Shown piece after piece: positions 53,492-62,766 of a stretch of 64,000 nt of DNA. The DNA is from Streptococcus cristatus ATCC 51100 (GTDB lineage Bacteria; Bacillota; Bacilli; Lactobacillales; Streptococcaceae), in NCBI RefSeq assembly GCF_011612585.1, contig NZ_CP050133.1, forward strand, positions 1,666,001 to 1,730,000. The letters run 5' to 3'. How positions within the stretch are numbered: position 1 is the first letter of the stretch; each line of letters opens with the position of its first letter. A program made the position numbers and the translations under genes. The notes beneath the pieces are model-generated. The model was not told where the DNA came from. It did not search any database and saw nothing but the letters and a program-made list of their open reading frames with translations.

Positions 53492-54823
53492 TCAGCCCTT
53501 CTTGTCAAAATACTTTTTGGTCTCAGCAATAATAACAGGAGATAAGGCCAAAAGAGCAATCAGATTTGGCAAGGCCATCAAGGCATTGACAATATCGGCA
53601 ATGACCCAAACTGCTTCTAACTCGATAAAGCCACCTAAGAGCACCATAGCGACAAAGATGATTCGGTACAAGCGAATATATTTAACACCAAACAGGAACT
53701 CAAAGCAACGTTCACCGTAATAGTTCCAGCCTAAAATAGTGGTAAAAGCAAACAGAACTAGAAAAACGGATAGAAGAATTGGACCAAAATTAGCAAAAAC
53801 ACTCGCAAAGGCTGCCTGAGTCAAGGACACGCCGTTAAGATTGCCATCCCAGACCCCTGTGATTAAAATCGTCAATCCTGTCAAACTACAGATAATCAAG
53901 GTATCGATAAAGGTTCCGGTCATGGAAATCAAGCCTTGTTCTACCGGTTCCTTAGTCCGAGCTGCCGCCGCTGCAATAGGTGCAGACCCCAAACCAGATT
54001 CATTGGAGAATACCCCGCGCGCGACCCCATTTTGAATCGCCATCTGGATGGTTGCACCAGTAAAGCCACCGACAGCAGCCGTCTGACTAAATGCAGAACT
54101 AAAGACTAGCTGGAGAGTGGGCAGCAGACGATCTAGATTGACTGCTAACACAGTCACAGTCCCCAAGATATAAATAGCTGCCATAAAAGGCACAACCTTG
54201 GTCGACACTCGAGCAATCGACTGGATACCGCTAAAAATAACCAGAGCCACCAAAATAGCCAAGATAGAGGCAGTCACAGCTGGAGGCAACTGAATGGTAT
54301 TCTGCATAGCTTCTGTAATGGAATTCACCTGTGTGAAGGTCCCAATCCCTAAAAGAGCCACCAAGACACCTGCTACAGCAAAGAAGATAGCCAGTGGACG
54401 CCATTTTTCGCCCATCCCCAAAAGAATATAATGCATAGGACCACCAGCAACTGCTCCGTGAGCATCCTTAGAACGATACTTGATTGCTAATAAACCTTCG
54501 GCATACTTGGTTGCCATTCCAAAGAAAGCTGCTAGCCACATCCAAAATAAGGCGCCCGGTCCACCAACTTTTATGGCAGTCGCTACACCGATAATATTCC
54601 CCGTTCCAACCGTGGCTGCCAATGCTGTACAAAGAGCTGCAAAACTTGACACGTCTCCATGATGATCCTCACCGGAAACAAAAATTAAGCGAAAGGCGCG
54701 AGAAAGGCGTGAAATCTGTAGCAACCTCAGACGAAGTGTCAGATAGAGCCCTGTGCCAACTAATAAAATCAAGAGGGGAGGCCCCCAGACCAGAGAATCA
54801 ATTTGATTCAACAATTTCAACAT
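53492..54823 (-). CDS. Sodium:alanine/glycine symporter (AGCS family)
   Basis: 443-residue membrane symporter from the ATG at 54823 (AAAGGAG upstream; a longer frame to 54877 would begin inside the riboswitch terminator). Family signatures: AATVGTGNIIGVATAI, GGPMHYILLGMG, NESGLGSAPIAAAAA and about ten hydrophobic segments. A glycine riboswitch with intrinsic terminator precedes it, so uptake responds to glycine. Homologues are called alsT, dagA or similar. Confidence 0.93.
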   Translation of the reverse strand: MLKLLNQIDSLVWGPPLLILLVGTGLYLTLRLRLLQISRLSRAFRLIFVSGEDHHGDVSSFAALCTALAATVGTGNIIGVATAIKVGGPGALFWMWLAAFFGMATKYAEGLLAIKYRSKDAHGAVAGGPMHYILLGMGEKWRPLAIFFAVAGVLVALLGIGTFTQVNSITEAMQNTIQLPPAVTASILAILVALVIFSGIQSIARVSTKVVPFMAAIYILGTVTVLAVNLDRLLPTLQLVFSSAFSQTAAVGGFTGATIQMAIQNGVARGVFSNESGLGSAPIAAAAARTKEPVEQGLISMTGTFIDTLIICSLTGLTILITGVWDGNLNGVSLTQAAFASVFANFGPILLSVFLVLFAFTTILGWNYYGERCFEFLFGVKYIRLYRIIFVAMVLLGGFIELEAVWVIADIVNALMALPNLIALLALSPVIIAETKKYFDKKG

Positions 54824-54861
54824 AAATCTTCTGCTCCTTTTCCACACCGAGAAAAAGAAAA

Positions 54862-54883
54862 GTACATGTGTAAACATGTACTC
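54862..54883 (-). terminator. Riboswitch expression-platform terminator
   Basis: GTACATGT and ACATGTAC with a 4-base loop, followed on the minus strand by TTTTCTTTTT, between the aptamer and the symporter start. Confidence 0.85.
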
Positions 54884-55010
54884 TGGATGCCTGAGAACGA
54901 CCGTTTCTTGTCCTTCCCTTGCTCTGTCCTTTTACCTGAGAGTTTGAGCAGTTGCCTGCCTTGCCCCTTCGGTGCCAATCATGGTCTCTCCAGAGTTCCG
55001 TCCATTTCAC
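54884..55010 (-). ncRNA. Glycine riboswitch, apparently single aptamer
   Basis: Minus-strand RNA contains the glycine-aptamer hallmarks in order: GGACGGAACTCTGGAGAGACC (55002-54983, in part), TGGCACCGAAGGGGCAAG, AACTGCTCAAACTCTCAGG and AAAAGGACAGAG (ending 54922). A second full aptamer is absent; AAGGACAAGAAACGG may be the ghost stem seen with singlet glycine riboswitches. The product is an alanine/glycine carrier, a known target class. Confidence 0.88.
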
Positions 55011-55150
55011 AGTCATAAGGCTCAAACGCTTATTTCTGAAAAACTTCATTCGGTGTTTATTCTAAATTTTCTATTATTTTAAAATAATATTCGGTTTTTG
55101 TCAATGTTTTATAACAGACTTTAAACATGTAAACGTTTTTTAACACAAAA

Positions 55151-55167
55151 AGAAGCCTAAGGCTTCT
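55151..55167 (-). terminator. trxA copy 1 terminator
   Basis: AGAAGCC and GGCTTCT with a 3-base loop, followed by TTTTTGTG on the minus strand. Confidence 0.8.
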
Positions 55168-55170
55168 TTC

Positions 55171-55485
55171 TTAACTTAATTCTGCCAAAATAGCCTTCAG
55201 TTGCTCCTTCGTATGAACACCAGCTACTTGCTTAACGACTTGACCGTCTTTCTTGAACAAAAGGGTCGGAATGGACATAATGCCAAATTCGCGGGCAGTA
55301 TTTGGATTTTCATCCACATCCATTTTGAGGATTTTCAGTTCGTCCTCATGAACTTCTCCTGCCAACTGCTCCAAGATAGGCGCCTGCATACGGCATGGAC
55401 CACACCATGTTGCCCAAAAATCAATCAAAACCAGTCCATCTTTTGTCTCTTCAGCGAATGTTGCATCTGTAACTGCTGCTACCAT
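55171..55485 (-). CDS. trxA: Thioredoxin (copy 1)
   Basis: 104-residue redox protein with the active site WATWCGPCRMQAP and the cis-Pro loop MSIPTLLFKKDGQ. The gene and about 40 bp upstream are almost identical to trxA at 57619-57933, with differences mainly in the last 45 bp (TKEQLKAILAELS versus TKDQLKAIIAELS). It lies beside the symporter, on the far side of the LysR/DUF4865 cassette from mutS2. AAAGGAG precedes the start. Confidence 0.95.
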   Translation of the reverse strand: MVAAVTDATFAEETKDGLVLIDFWATWCGPCRMQAPILEQLAGEVHEDELKILKMDVDENPNTAREFGIMSIPTLLFKKDGQVVKQVAGVHTKEQLKAILAELS

Positions 55486-55523
55486 AAATCTTCTCCTTTG
55501 AATAGCTTACTTTTGATAATATT
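55215..55523 (-). repeat. trxA duplication, left copy
   Basis: About 309 bp nearly identical, in direct orientation, to 57663-57971 (offset 2,448 bp), including the promoter-proximal 38 bp. Only a handful of substitutions are seen. Confidence 0.9.
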
Positions 55524-55575
55524 TTACAACAAAAGCAAGAGAAAGAAAAAAATTCTCTAGCTAAGTAAAGAATTC

Positions 55576-55983
55576 TTATTTTTCCAAACAATTTTTTAAA
55601 ATAAAAATAGATTGAGGAACATCTGAGAAAACTTGGCTCAAAAATTCCAAATGTTGCTGATCTTTGCTATCTAAAGCTACGGTGTGCTTGACATTTACAG
55701 TGCCATCATCGTTCTCAATGATCTGATGACCAAAAAGGATATCTCCAAACGGGGTCGCTGTTTTATCCCAAAATTCCTCAAAGGGCTTGACAAGTGTCAG
55801 CTGATATTCCATTGGGGGCATTCCTTCGAGTTCCATTATCCCACAAGATCCTGTCTTAAATCCACCATTTAATGTAATATTTTTTAAATCTTCTTCCCAG
55901 TCATACCACTTTTCAATATTTTCATAGTAGGACCATACATCTTCTTTTGCTGCTTTCATGCTTAAACTAAAACTAAATTCCAT
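55576..55983 (-). CDS. SRPBCC-family protein
   Basis: 135-residue START/polyketide-cyclase-fold protein: MEFSFSLSMKAAKEDVWSY, FEEFWDKTATPFGDILFGHQ and a C-terminal helix. This fold binds small hydrophobic ligands; no specific function is known here. AT-rich, with a GGAG-like ribosome-binding site. Part of the cassette between the trxA copies, oriented like the LysR gene. Confidence 0.75.
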   Translation of the reverse strand: MEFSFSLSMKAAKEDVWSYYENIEKWYDWEEDLKNITLNGGFKTGSCGIMELEGMPPMEYQLTLVKPFEEFWDKTATPFGDILFGHQIIENDDGTVNVKHTVALDSKDQQHLEFLSQVFSDVPQSIFILKNCLEK

Positions 55984-56083
55984 TACAATAACTCCTTTAT
56001 AATATGTACACTTATTATAAGTATATTTATAATATTTGTCAAATGTTTTTTCTTTCTAGCACTAATATTTCTTCTAAAATAGT

Positions 56084-56830
56084 CTACTTAATTTGATTCT
56101 GCTTTTCATACTGATAAAATGGGATAAGAATGATGTCTTGGTCGTATGGCTTGATATTCGCTCTCTTATTTAGCCATTTAGGCAATAGTGCGATTCCTTT
56201 CCCGTTTTCAACTAAGCTGATAATGTTCTCAAAAGAATCAATTTCTACAACTGATTTTAAATGAGCAAACTTCATTAAGCTTTGTTTTCTAAAAGGGCAA
56301 TTTTTATCTTTATTAACGAATATGGGCATTTCCTCAGTAGCCTTTATGATGCTCGAACAAGCATAAACTGACTCAATATGTCCAATAGTCTCATCATAAT
56401 GTTTCAAATTTTCAATTTTTTGAAAACAAAAAATTCTATCAAAGTCTTCCTGATGAGCAATGGTGGGTATATCCGAAGTTTTTTGGATATTAATTTCGCT
56501 TTTATCCAAATCAATTGTTTGCGAATTATTAATATCGTGATTGAATAATAATTCTGAAATTAAGATGGATATTTTCGAGGTTTCACATTTCTTTTTTAAT
56601 TTCTCTAAATTGTTAGAAGTTTCCTTACAAAATTGATAAAATAAGTCTCCACTTTTTGTCGGAACTAAACCATTATATTTTCTGTAAAATAATTTCGTAT
56701 CTAATTCAGTTTCAAGCACTTTCAATCTAGCGCTGAGATTAGATTGCGCATATTGTAAGATCTTTGAACTTTTGTTTATTGACCTTGTCTCATAGATTGT
56801 CACAAAAATGCTTATATCATTAAAATTCAT
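56084..56830 (-). CDS. LysR-type transcriptional regulator
   Basis: 248 residues, shorter than the usual 290-300. The N-terminal winged HTH is complete (FVTIYETRSINKSSKILQYA, QSNLSARLKVLETELDTKLF). The effector domain is divergent (VENGKGIALLPKWLNKRANI). Divergent from the DUF4865 gene across 108 bp, the usual layout of a LysR regulator and its target. Very AT-rich, unlike its neighbours. Confidence 0.85.
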   Translation of the reverse strand: MNFNDISIFVTIYETRSINKSSKILQYAQSNLSARLKVLETELDTKLFYRKYNGLVPTKSGDLFYQFCKETSNNLEKLKKKCETSKISILISELLFNHDINNSQTIDLDKSEINIQKTSDIPTIAHQEDFDRIFCFQKIENLKHYDETIGHIESVYACSSIIKATEEMPIFVNKDKNCPFRKQSLMKFAHLKSVVEIDSFENIISLVENGKGIALLPKWLNKRANIKPYDQDIILIPFYQYEKQNQIK

Positions 56831-56852
56831 TTAAAACACCCTATCACTTTTT

Positions 56853-56868
56853 ATGATAATTATATCAT
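56853..56868. promoter_or_regulatory. LysR-type palindrome in the divergent promoter
   Basis: ATGAT-AATTAT-ATCAT fits the T-N11-A form of LysR boxes, between the LysR start (56830) and the DUF4865 start (56939). Autoregulation is inferred. Confidence 0.45.
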
Positions 56869-56938
56869 TTTTAAGTATTATTCAACATGATATAAATTAT
56901 TTATACTATCAATAGTTAATTAGAAAAGGGGTGCTGAA

Positions 56939-57457
56939 ATGCAAGCAATGCAATATACTATAAAATTACCATCAGATTATGATATGGATATCATTAGACA
57001 ACGTGTCCGAAATACAGGTCGTTTGATGGATGGATTCGACGATTTATTTTTCAAGGTTTATTTAATCTCTGAAAAGTCTGAAGGCCAATTATTTAATAGT
57101 TATTGTCCACTATATATCTGGAAAAATACCAAAGGAATGACAAAATTCATATTTGATGGTTACTTTGATCATATTTTAAATTCTTTTGGCTGGCAGAATA
57201 TTGAAATCGGAGTGACTTCATCAGTCGAAATATCTGATCATTTTGACTCAAGTAAATATGCTACATTGGAAATCATTGATATAGAAGCGTCGGAAAGTTT
57301 AAAATCCTTTACCATTCACGAGCAAATGCAAAACAACGAAAGTGGCAAAGTCGTTATTTTCAATCCTGATAAATGGAAAAAATGTATTTTTGCTTTTTAT
57401 ACCAATAAACCCGATACACAACTACCAACATTTGAAATTTTGCATATTTCACAATAA
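56939..57457 (+). CDS. DUF4865 family protein
   Basis: 172 residues from the ATG at 56939 (AAGGGG 7 bases upstream). MQYTIKLPSDYDMDIIRQRV and GRLMDGFDDLFFKVYL match what I recall of DUF4865 proteins, which are commonly encoded beside LysR regulators. Molecular function unknown. AT-rich. Divergent from the LysR gene in the trxA-flanked cassette. Confidence 0.75.
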   Translation: MQAMQYTIKLPSDYDMDIIRQRVRNTGRLMDGFDDLFFKVYLISEKSEGQLFNSYCPLYIWKNTKGMTKFIFDGYFDHILNSFGWQNIEIGVTSSVEISDHFDSSKYATLEIIDIEASESLKSFTIHEQMQNNESGKVVIFNPDKWKKCIFAFYTNKPDTQLPTFEILHISQ

Positions 57458-57577
57458 GTAGCATATGATAAGTAATAGGGAAATGCCTGAGCAAACAATT
57501 TTTCATTTTTTTGCACACTATGATAGTATACTTGCTTTTCCCAAAATTGTATGACCTTTACTGTCATCGGCCAAATG

Positions 57578-57608
57578 AAAAAATCGTTACGACATGTAAC
57601 GATTTTTT
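57578..57608. terminator. Terminator between DUF4865 gene and trxA copy 2
   Basis: AAAAAATCGTTAC and GTAACGATTTTTT, a 13-bp stem with 5-base loop, usable in both directions. Confidence 0.9.
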
Positions 57609-57618
57609 GGCTATGATA

Positions 57619-57933
57619 TTAACTCAATTCCGCGATAATAGCCTTGAGCTGGTCTTTGGTGTGAACACCAGCTACTTGCTTAACGACTTGACCGTCTTTC
57701 TTGAACAAAAGGGTCGGAATGGACATAATGCCAAATTCGCGGGCAGTATTTGGATTTTCATCCACATCCATTTTGAGGATTTTCAGTTCGTCCTTATGAA
57801 CTTCCTCTGCCAACTGCTCCAAGATAGGCGCCTGCATACGGCATGGACCACACCATGTTGCCCAAAAATCAATCAGAACCAGTCCATCTTTTGTCTCTTC
57901 AGCGAATGTTGCATCTGTAACTGCTGCTACCAT
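57619..57933 (-). CDS. trxA: Thioredoxin (copy 2)
   Basis: 104 residues, active site WATWCGPCRMQAP, differing from copy 1 at about five residues (for example LAEEVHKDELK versus LAGEVHEDELK). It lies 94 bp downstream of mutS2, the usual neighbour of trxA in streptococci, so this is probably the ancestral position. AAAGGAG upstream. Confidence 0.95.
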   Translation of the reverse strand: MVAAVTDATFAEETKDGLVLIDFWATWCGPCRMQAPILEQLAEEVHKDELKILKMDVDENPNTAREFGIMSIPTLLFKKDGQVVKQVAGVHTKDQLKAIIAELS

Positions 57934-57971
57934 AAATCTTCTCCTTTGAATAGCTTACTTTTGATAATATT
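57663..57971 (-). repeat. trxA duplication, right copy
   Basis: Direct repeat partner of 55215-55523. Together they bracket the SRPBCC/LysR/DUF4865 cassette. Confidence 0.9.
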
Positions 57972-58027
57972 GTACACCAAACCCAGAGGAAAAGAAAATA
58001 TTTGCTACGGCAAGATCCGATGCTTCC

Positions 58028-60361
58028 CTACTTAAATATCACAATCGTTGCACCGCTACCACCAGCATTTTGCGGAGCATAGCCGAAGGACTTGGCCTGC
58101 TTGTTCCGACGGAGGTATTTGGTTACTCCTTCACGGATGACACCTGTTCCAATACCGTGGATAATGTCCACCTGAGCCATGTTGTTGAGAAGGGCCTGAT
58201 CGATAAAGGCATCGAGCTCCTCCATAGCCTCTTCATAGCGTTTGCCACGCAGATCTAGTCTGGCTCTTGGACCTTTGGTATTGGTTCGCTTGACCACATT
58301 GACCTGCTTGCGCTTAGGTTGCTGCTCCTTTTCAGTCTTGAGTAAGTTGAACTCCTGCTCTTCTAGTGTCATCTTGATAAGACCGACCTGAGCTTCCCAG
58401 CGTCCGTCCTTGAGCTGCTTGACCAAGGTTCCCCGCTGACCATAGCTGGTGACTAGGATATCATCTCCCACCTTGGGCGCCCGATTTTTCTTGGCCTGCT
58501 TGAGCACCTTATTCTTTGATAAATCAACGGTTGCTGGCGCCAACTTTTTAAGCTGAGCCTTGGCTTCAATAATCTCATGCGGTTTAAGACTGGACTTGTC
58601 ATGGAGATTTTTGAGAATGCTCTCGCTTTCTGACAAAGCCAAATCAACGATTTCCTGAGCCTCCAATCGCGCCTTATTGAGCTCGGTTTCCTTTTCTCGG
58701 TTAAACTCATTGTAAAGTTTTTTGAGGGCTCTGTTAAATTTGAGATTTTCCTGCTCCACCTCACGGATATTATCCAAGCGCTTACGGCTTTCCAGCGTCT
58801 GCTCCTCTAGGCGCTCAATGATCCGATTGACATCACTGTCTGTGTCGGTCTGCTCTTGGGCGTGGCCAACGATAACTTCCGACAAGCCCAAACGCCGAGC
58901 AATTTCAAAGGCATTGGAGCGGCCAGGCACTCCCTGCATAAAGCGATAGGTCGGCCGCAAACTATCTGTATCAAATTCCATGCTGGCATTTTCCACCCAG
59001 TCCGTCTCAATCCCATAAGCTTTGAGCTCAGGATAGTGGGTCGTCGCCATGGTTTTAATCTGCCTTAGCCGTAAATCTTCCAAGATGGCAATAGCCAGAG
59101 CTGCTCCTTCTTGCGGGTCAGTCCCAGCTCCCAGCTCATCCAGCAGAACCAGGCTCTCACTATCAACTTGCTCCAAAATAGAGACGATATTAGTCATGTG
59201 ACTGGAGAAAGTCGATAGGCTCTGCTCAATGGACTGCTCATCACCAATGTCTGCAAAAATCTGACTGAAAATCCCGACGCGACTCCCCTTGTCCGCCAAA
59301 ATCGGCAGACCTGATTGGGCCATGATCTGAGCTAGCCCCAAGGTCTTCAGCATGATGGTCTTACCACCGGTATTTGGCCCGGTAATGACAATCTCTGTCA
59401 AGTCTGATCCGAAATGCAGGTCATTAGCCACTGCATTTTCAATCAGGGGATGGCGGACACTGAGTAGTTGGATATCCTGCTCTTCTGACAGGTCTGGCAC
59501 CACCGCTCCCGTCTCCTGCATGAAGCGGACCTTGGCACGCACCAGATCTAGATGACCGATAATCCAAGCATTGTTGGCAATTTCAGCCGCATGTGGCCGT
59601 ATCATATCCGACATAGCCTGCAAAATCCGCTGAATTTCATAGCGCTCGTCTGCCCGACTGCTAGCAATCTCTTCATTGAGATTGACCACCGCCCGCGGCT
59701 CAATGTAAACCGTACTTCCGCTGGCCGAAATATCGTGAACGACACCCGCAACACGGTTACGGTAGGTATTTTTCACAGGCAGTACATTGCGGCCGTTCCG
59801 GCTGGCCACCACTTGGTCCGCCAGCATGTCTCCCTTAGTTTTGAGAATTTCTTGCAGAATATCCCGAACCTGAACTTCATTTTCTTGGATTCTCCGGCGA
59901 ATACGACTCAACTCTTCACTAGCAAAACTTTCGAGAAAGCCTCCATCATTGATAGCTTGCAGGCTTCCCTGAATACTAGGAAACTCTACTAGATTGTTAA
60001 AAAGGCGATCCAAACGCTCCAATTGGACATTTTCCAGATCCTCGTAGAAGGACACCAGCTCGTGTGTCACAGCTAAAACCCGCTTGAGAGCTAAAAACTC
60101 CTCAATATTCAAGTCGCTCTCCAGCTCCAAGCGCTTGGTCAAGCCCCTAATATCCTGAATGGCTCCCAAACTAAAGTGCGGGTGTTGCACAAAAATCTGC
60201 CGCATATCAGACATTTCCAAAAAAGCAGCAGCAATTGATTCTTTTTTACTGTTTGGCTGGAGCTGCTTCAACTCCAACTCTCCCAGCTCAGTCAGTAGAT
60301 AGGGAGAAAAAAGCTCCTTAATTTTATCAAATTCCAAAGTTTCTAAAATTTTATGATTCAT
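58028..60361 (-). CDS. mutS2: Endonuclease MutS2
   Basis: MutS-like ATPase with a C-terminal Smr nuclease domain; suppresses homologous recombination and, in Bacillus, acts on collided ribosomes. 777-780 residues. Walker [15 protein letters not shown], Walker [17 protein letters not shown], Smr [12 protein letters not shown] and [13 protein letters not shown]. Three ATGs (60370, 60364, 60361) lie within 10 bases and the ribosome-binding site is weak, so the start is uncertain; I use the innermost. Confidence 0.95.
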   Translation of the reverse strand: MNHKILETLEFDKIKELFSPYLLTELGELELKQLQPNSKKESIAAAFLEMSDMRQIFVQHPHFSLGAIQDIRGLTKRLELESDLNIEEFLALKRVLAVTHELVSFYEDLENVQLERLDRLFNNLVEFPSIQGSLQAINDGGFLESFASEELSRIRRRIQENEVQVRDILQEILKTKGDMLADQVVASRNGRNVLPVKNTYRNRVAGVVHDISASGSTVYIEPRAVVNLNEEIASSRADERYEIQRILQAMSDMIRPHAAEIANNAWIIGHLDLVRAKVRFMQETGAVVPDLSEEQDIQLLSVRHPLIENAVANDLHFGSDLTEIVITGPNTGGKTIMLKTLGLAQIMAQSGLPILADKGSRVGIFSQIFADIGDEQSIEQSLSTFSSHMTNIVSILEQVDSESLVLLDELGAGTDPQEGAALAIAILEDLRLRQIKTMATTHYPELKAYGIETDWVENASMEFDTDSLRPTYRFMQGVPGRSNAFEIARRLGLSEVIVGHAQEQTDTDSDVNRIIERLEEQTLESRKRLDNIREVEQENLKFNRALKKLYNEFNREKETELNKARLEAQEIVDLALSESESILKNLHDKSSLKPHEIIEAKAQLKKLAPATVDLSKNKVLKQAKKNRAPKVGDDILVTSYGQRGTLVKQLKDGRWEAQVGLIKMTLEEQEFNLLKTEKEQQPKRKQVNVVKRTNTKGPRARLDLRGKRYEEAMEELDAFIDQALLNNMAQVDIIHGIGTGVIREGVTKYLRRNKQAKSFGYAPQNAGGSGATIVIFK

Positions 60362-60395
60362 CATGTTCATTCTATTTCTATATGATTTAAACTGA

Positions 60396-60425
60396 AAAAG
60401 AAACTCAGCTACAGAGCAACTGAGT
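60396..60425 (-). terminator. Hairpin between cvpA and mutS2
   Basis: ACTCAG and CTGAGT arms with T-rich tail TTCTTTTT on the minus strand, immediately after cvpA and 35 bp before mutS2. Confidence 0.7.
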
Positions 60426-60430
60426 CTTAA

Positions 60431-60982
60431 TTATCCGATAATTTTTGTGACCCAAAGGTCATGTAAAATGGATGAAGTTACAGGCGTATGATTAATAATA
60501 AATCGAATCAGCAAACTAGAATTTAAGCGTTCTTGGATAAAGGACATAGGCACAGTAGCTAAAATAGTCAGTCCCATCTCGATAACAAAGAGTGCGATGA
60601 AGACCGCAATAGCCCCACTAACCATATTGAAAATTTTGGTATCCCACTTATTCGGATAGGGAATTAAATTTGCAAAAATCCCCAAAAAGCGGCCTACTAT
60701 ATAAACAAGACTGAAAACAAGAAGATAAGCCAGCCCCGCATAAAAAACCTTATCCAAATGGAAAAGTTGAGAACTTGCAAAGAAATAAGTCGAGCTGCCT
60801 TTAACAGCGCTAGCATAGGGCACCCACAAGCTAATAGACTTAGCCAAGTCCTGATATAGAGCTCCAGCCACTAGCATGGATACAATCGTCATAGCAGCAT
60901 AATAGCCCTGCAGAACAATCCCACGCGAGTAGCCAATATAAAAGCTCCAAGCTAATATTAGTAAAATAATAATCGCAAACAC
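60431..60982 (-). CDS. cvpA: CvpA family membrane protein
   Basis: 183 residues, four hydrophobic segments (IIILLILAWSFYIGY, GYYAAMTIVSMLVAGALY, GLAYLLVFSLVYIVG, VFIALFVIEMGLTIL), matching the CvpA family. Overlaps zapA by 1 bp. The zapA-cvpA-mutS2 order is standard in streptococci. Role in these bacteria unknown. Confidence 0.9.
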   Translation of the reverse strand: MFAIIILLILAWSFYIGYSRGIVLQGYYAAMTIVSMLVAGALYQDLAKSISLWVPYASAVKGSSTYFFASSQLFHLDKVFYAGLAYLLVFSLVYIVGRFLGIFANLIPYPNKWDTKIFNMVSGAIAVFIALFVIEMGLTILATVPMSFIQERLNSSLLIRFIINHTPVTSSILHDLWVTKIIG

Positions 60983-61284
60983 TATCTTTCCCCTGTATTA
61001 GCTGACTTTTCCTTTAGTTCACTAAGCATTTTGTGACGAAGGCCTTCCAATTCTTTTTCCTTATCATCAAACTCAATCTCGCGGCTGAGCTGGGTAGATA
61101 AACTATTAATCGCCAACAAAATAGCCAAGACTTCATCATCTGCCGCAGGCATCTGCTCTTTAATAGCCTTATATTTTTCCTTGGCAACCCGCTCCACTTC
61201 TTCCATAAAAAGATTATCATGTTCTGTTGTTAAAGTTAAGGTTTTGTTTCCAAATGTAAACTTATATCTATTCAAATTTGCCAT
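60982..61284 (-). CDS. zapA: Cell division protein ZapA
   Basis: 100 residues. Promotes FtsZ bundling. N-terminal head MANLNRYKFTFGNKTLTL and a C-terminal coiled coil (LSTQLSREIEFDDKEKELEG). GAGGTGA precedes the start. First gene of zapA-cvpA-mutS2. Confidence 0.88.
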   Translation of the reverse strand: MANLNRYKFTFGNKTLTLTTEHDNLFMEEVERVAKEKYKAIKEQMPAADDEVLAILLAINSLSTQLSREIEFDDKEKELEGLRHKMLSELKEKSANTGER

Positions 61285-61359
61285 AAAATCACCTCATGAT
61301 ATTATACCAAAAATCGCTACATTTGTCAGGTAGAAATCTGCTATCTATCCTTTGATAAA

Positions 61360-61770
61360 TTATAACTCTTTCGTATAATAATATCGCTCACCTGTATAGG
61401 GATATTCTTTTAATCTAAACACTTCCTCATAGCCATGCTTTTTATAAAAATCTGGCGCTTGGAAATGAAAAGTATCCACAAATGAATACTTACACTTCCT
61501 GTCACGAGCTTCCTCTTCTGCCCTTTGCAAAATATCCGAGCCAAGCCCTTGCCCTCGTAAAGCCTCACTCACATATAAATACTCAATTTCCAGCCAATAT
61601 CCAAACGTTTCGGCTACTAGGCCGCCCATTAAATTTCCGTCCTCATCTTCGACAAAGATATTGAGAGGCTCACTTGTTGAAGCTTCCCGTTTAGAGCGGT
61701 TATAAGCCCGGATTAAATTCCCAAGTTCCTGGACACGTTCAGATTCTTTATTTTCCAATCTCAATTTCAT
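61360..61770 (-). CDS. GNAT family N-acetyltransferase
   Basis: 136 residues. Acetyl-CoA-binding motif A LRGQGLGSDILQRAEEEAR, then DFYKKHGYEEVF. Substrate unknown. Stands alone with AAGGAG upstream. Confidence 0.9.
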   Translation of the reverse strand: MKLRLENKESERVQELGNLIRAYNRSKREASTSEPLNIFVEDEDGNLMGGLVAETFGYWLEIEYLYVSEALRGQGLGSDILQRAEEEARDRKCKYSFVDTFHFQAPDFYKKHGYEEVFRLKEYPYTGERYYYTKEL

Positions 61771-61881
61771 TAAGCTCTCCTTCTTATCAAATCTTAAATC
61801 TATTCTACCATTTTAGCAAGATAAGTAGAATTTATTCATTTCAAAAGTAAAAATTTAAAAGATAGATACCTTAAAATATAT

Positions 61882-61909
61882 TAGAAAAGACAAGGCAGCA
61901 AACCTTGTC
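61882..61909 (-). terminator. Terminator of the ABC-2 exporter operon
   Basis: GACAAGG (61889-61895) and CCTTGTC (61903-61909), followed on the minus strand by TTTTCTAA. Confidence 0.75.
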
Positions 61910-61979
61910 CTTATACTGTATCTAATAGTTCTCTTATTCATAGACTTTCTATATAAATCTCACACTTTATATATTCCCA

Positions 61980-62765
61980 TTACGAACCCGCACTTTCGTA
62001 GGCGTCCAACCCCCTATCCCAAAGTTTGAGGGAAATGAAAAAGAAAACAAGGGAAATCAGAATCAAACCACCAATGTTAAAGAGCCCATCCTTGTCCTGC
62101 AAGAAATAGCTAGCAGGATAGTAGGCCGTAAAGGCGAAAGGCACGATAAAGCTAATCAACCAACGAAGAAGCGAATTGTAGATAGAAATCGGGTACTTAG
62201 CAAAATCATTAAACATATAGAAAATGTAAATCATAGCGCCTGATTGCTTGGTCCAAAAAGCAATGCTGGCTGTGGCTATTTTCAAGGAGGTATAAATCAA
62301 GGTCGCAAAAGGAATGCAGACTAGGAAAAGCAAGAATTTCGGTAGAGTCCAAGCAATGCTAGTCACCGTAGTCCCTAGCAAAATTCCGCCGACCAACAAC
62401 TCACCCAAGGCATCAATCTGAAAGGTCTCAACGAGGATATGGAAGAGAGGATTGATAGGACGAGTCAGGTACTTGTCAAACTCTCCTTTTCTCACCAAGC
62501 GTTGCCCCAGTGCCCAGAGATTGTCAAAAAAGAGGTGGTCCAGTCCCTTGGGAATCAAGGAAAATCCATAGATAAAGGCGATTTCTTGAAAAGTCCAACC
62601 TTCTAGGGAAGGAATGTGTTGAAAGATGACATTGAGAAACAAGAGGTTCAAGCCTTGGGTCAGGAAAACACCTAAAACACCAACCACAAAATCCACCTTG
62701 TATTCCATGATTTGCTTGATATATTGTCTGATAAAAATCAGATGCATGCGTTGATATTTTTTCAT
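61980..62765 (-). CDS. ABC-2 type permease (second)
   Basis: 261 residues, six hydrophobic segments (VDFVVGVLGVFLTQGLNLLF, LLVGGILLGTTVTSIAW, ISLVFFFISLKLWDRGL). ABC-2/DUF990-like topology with NLWALGQRLVRKGEFDKYL and PINPLFHI. One base separates it from the upstream permease gene; together with the ATPase they form an exporter. Substrate unknown. Confidence 0.87.
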   Translation of the reverse strand: MKKYQRMHLIFIRQYIKQIMEYKVDFVVGVLGVFLTQGLNLLFLNVIFQHIPSLEGWTFQEIAFIYGFSLIPKGLDHLFFDNLWALGQRLVRKGEFDKYLTRPINPLFHILVETFQIDALGELLVGGILLGTTVTSIAWTLPKFLLFLVCIPFATLIYTSLKIATASIAFWTKQSGAMIYIFYMFNDFAKYPISIYNSLLRWLISFIVPFAFTAYYPASYFLQDKDGLFNIGGLILISLVFFFISLKLWDRGLDAYESAGS

Positions 62766-62766
62766 A

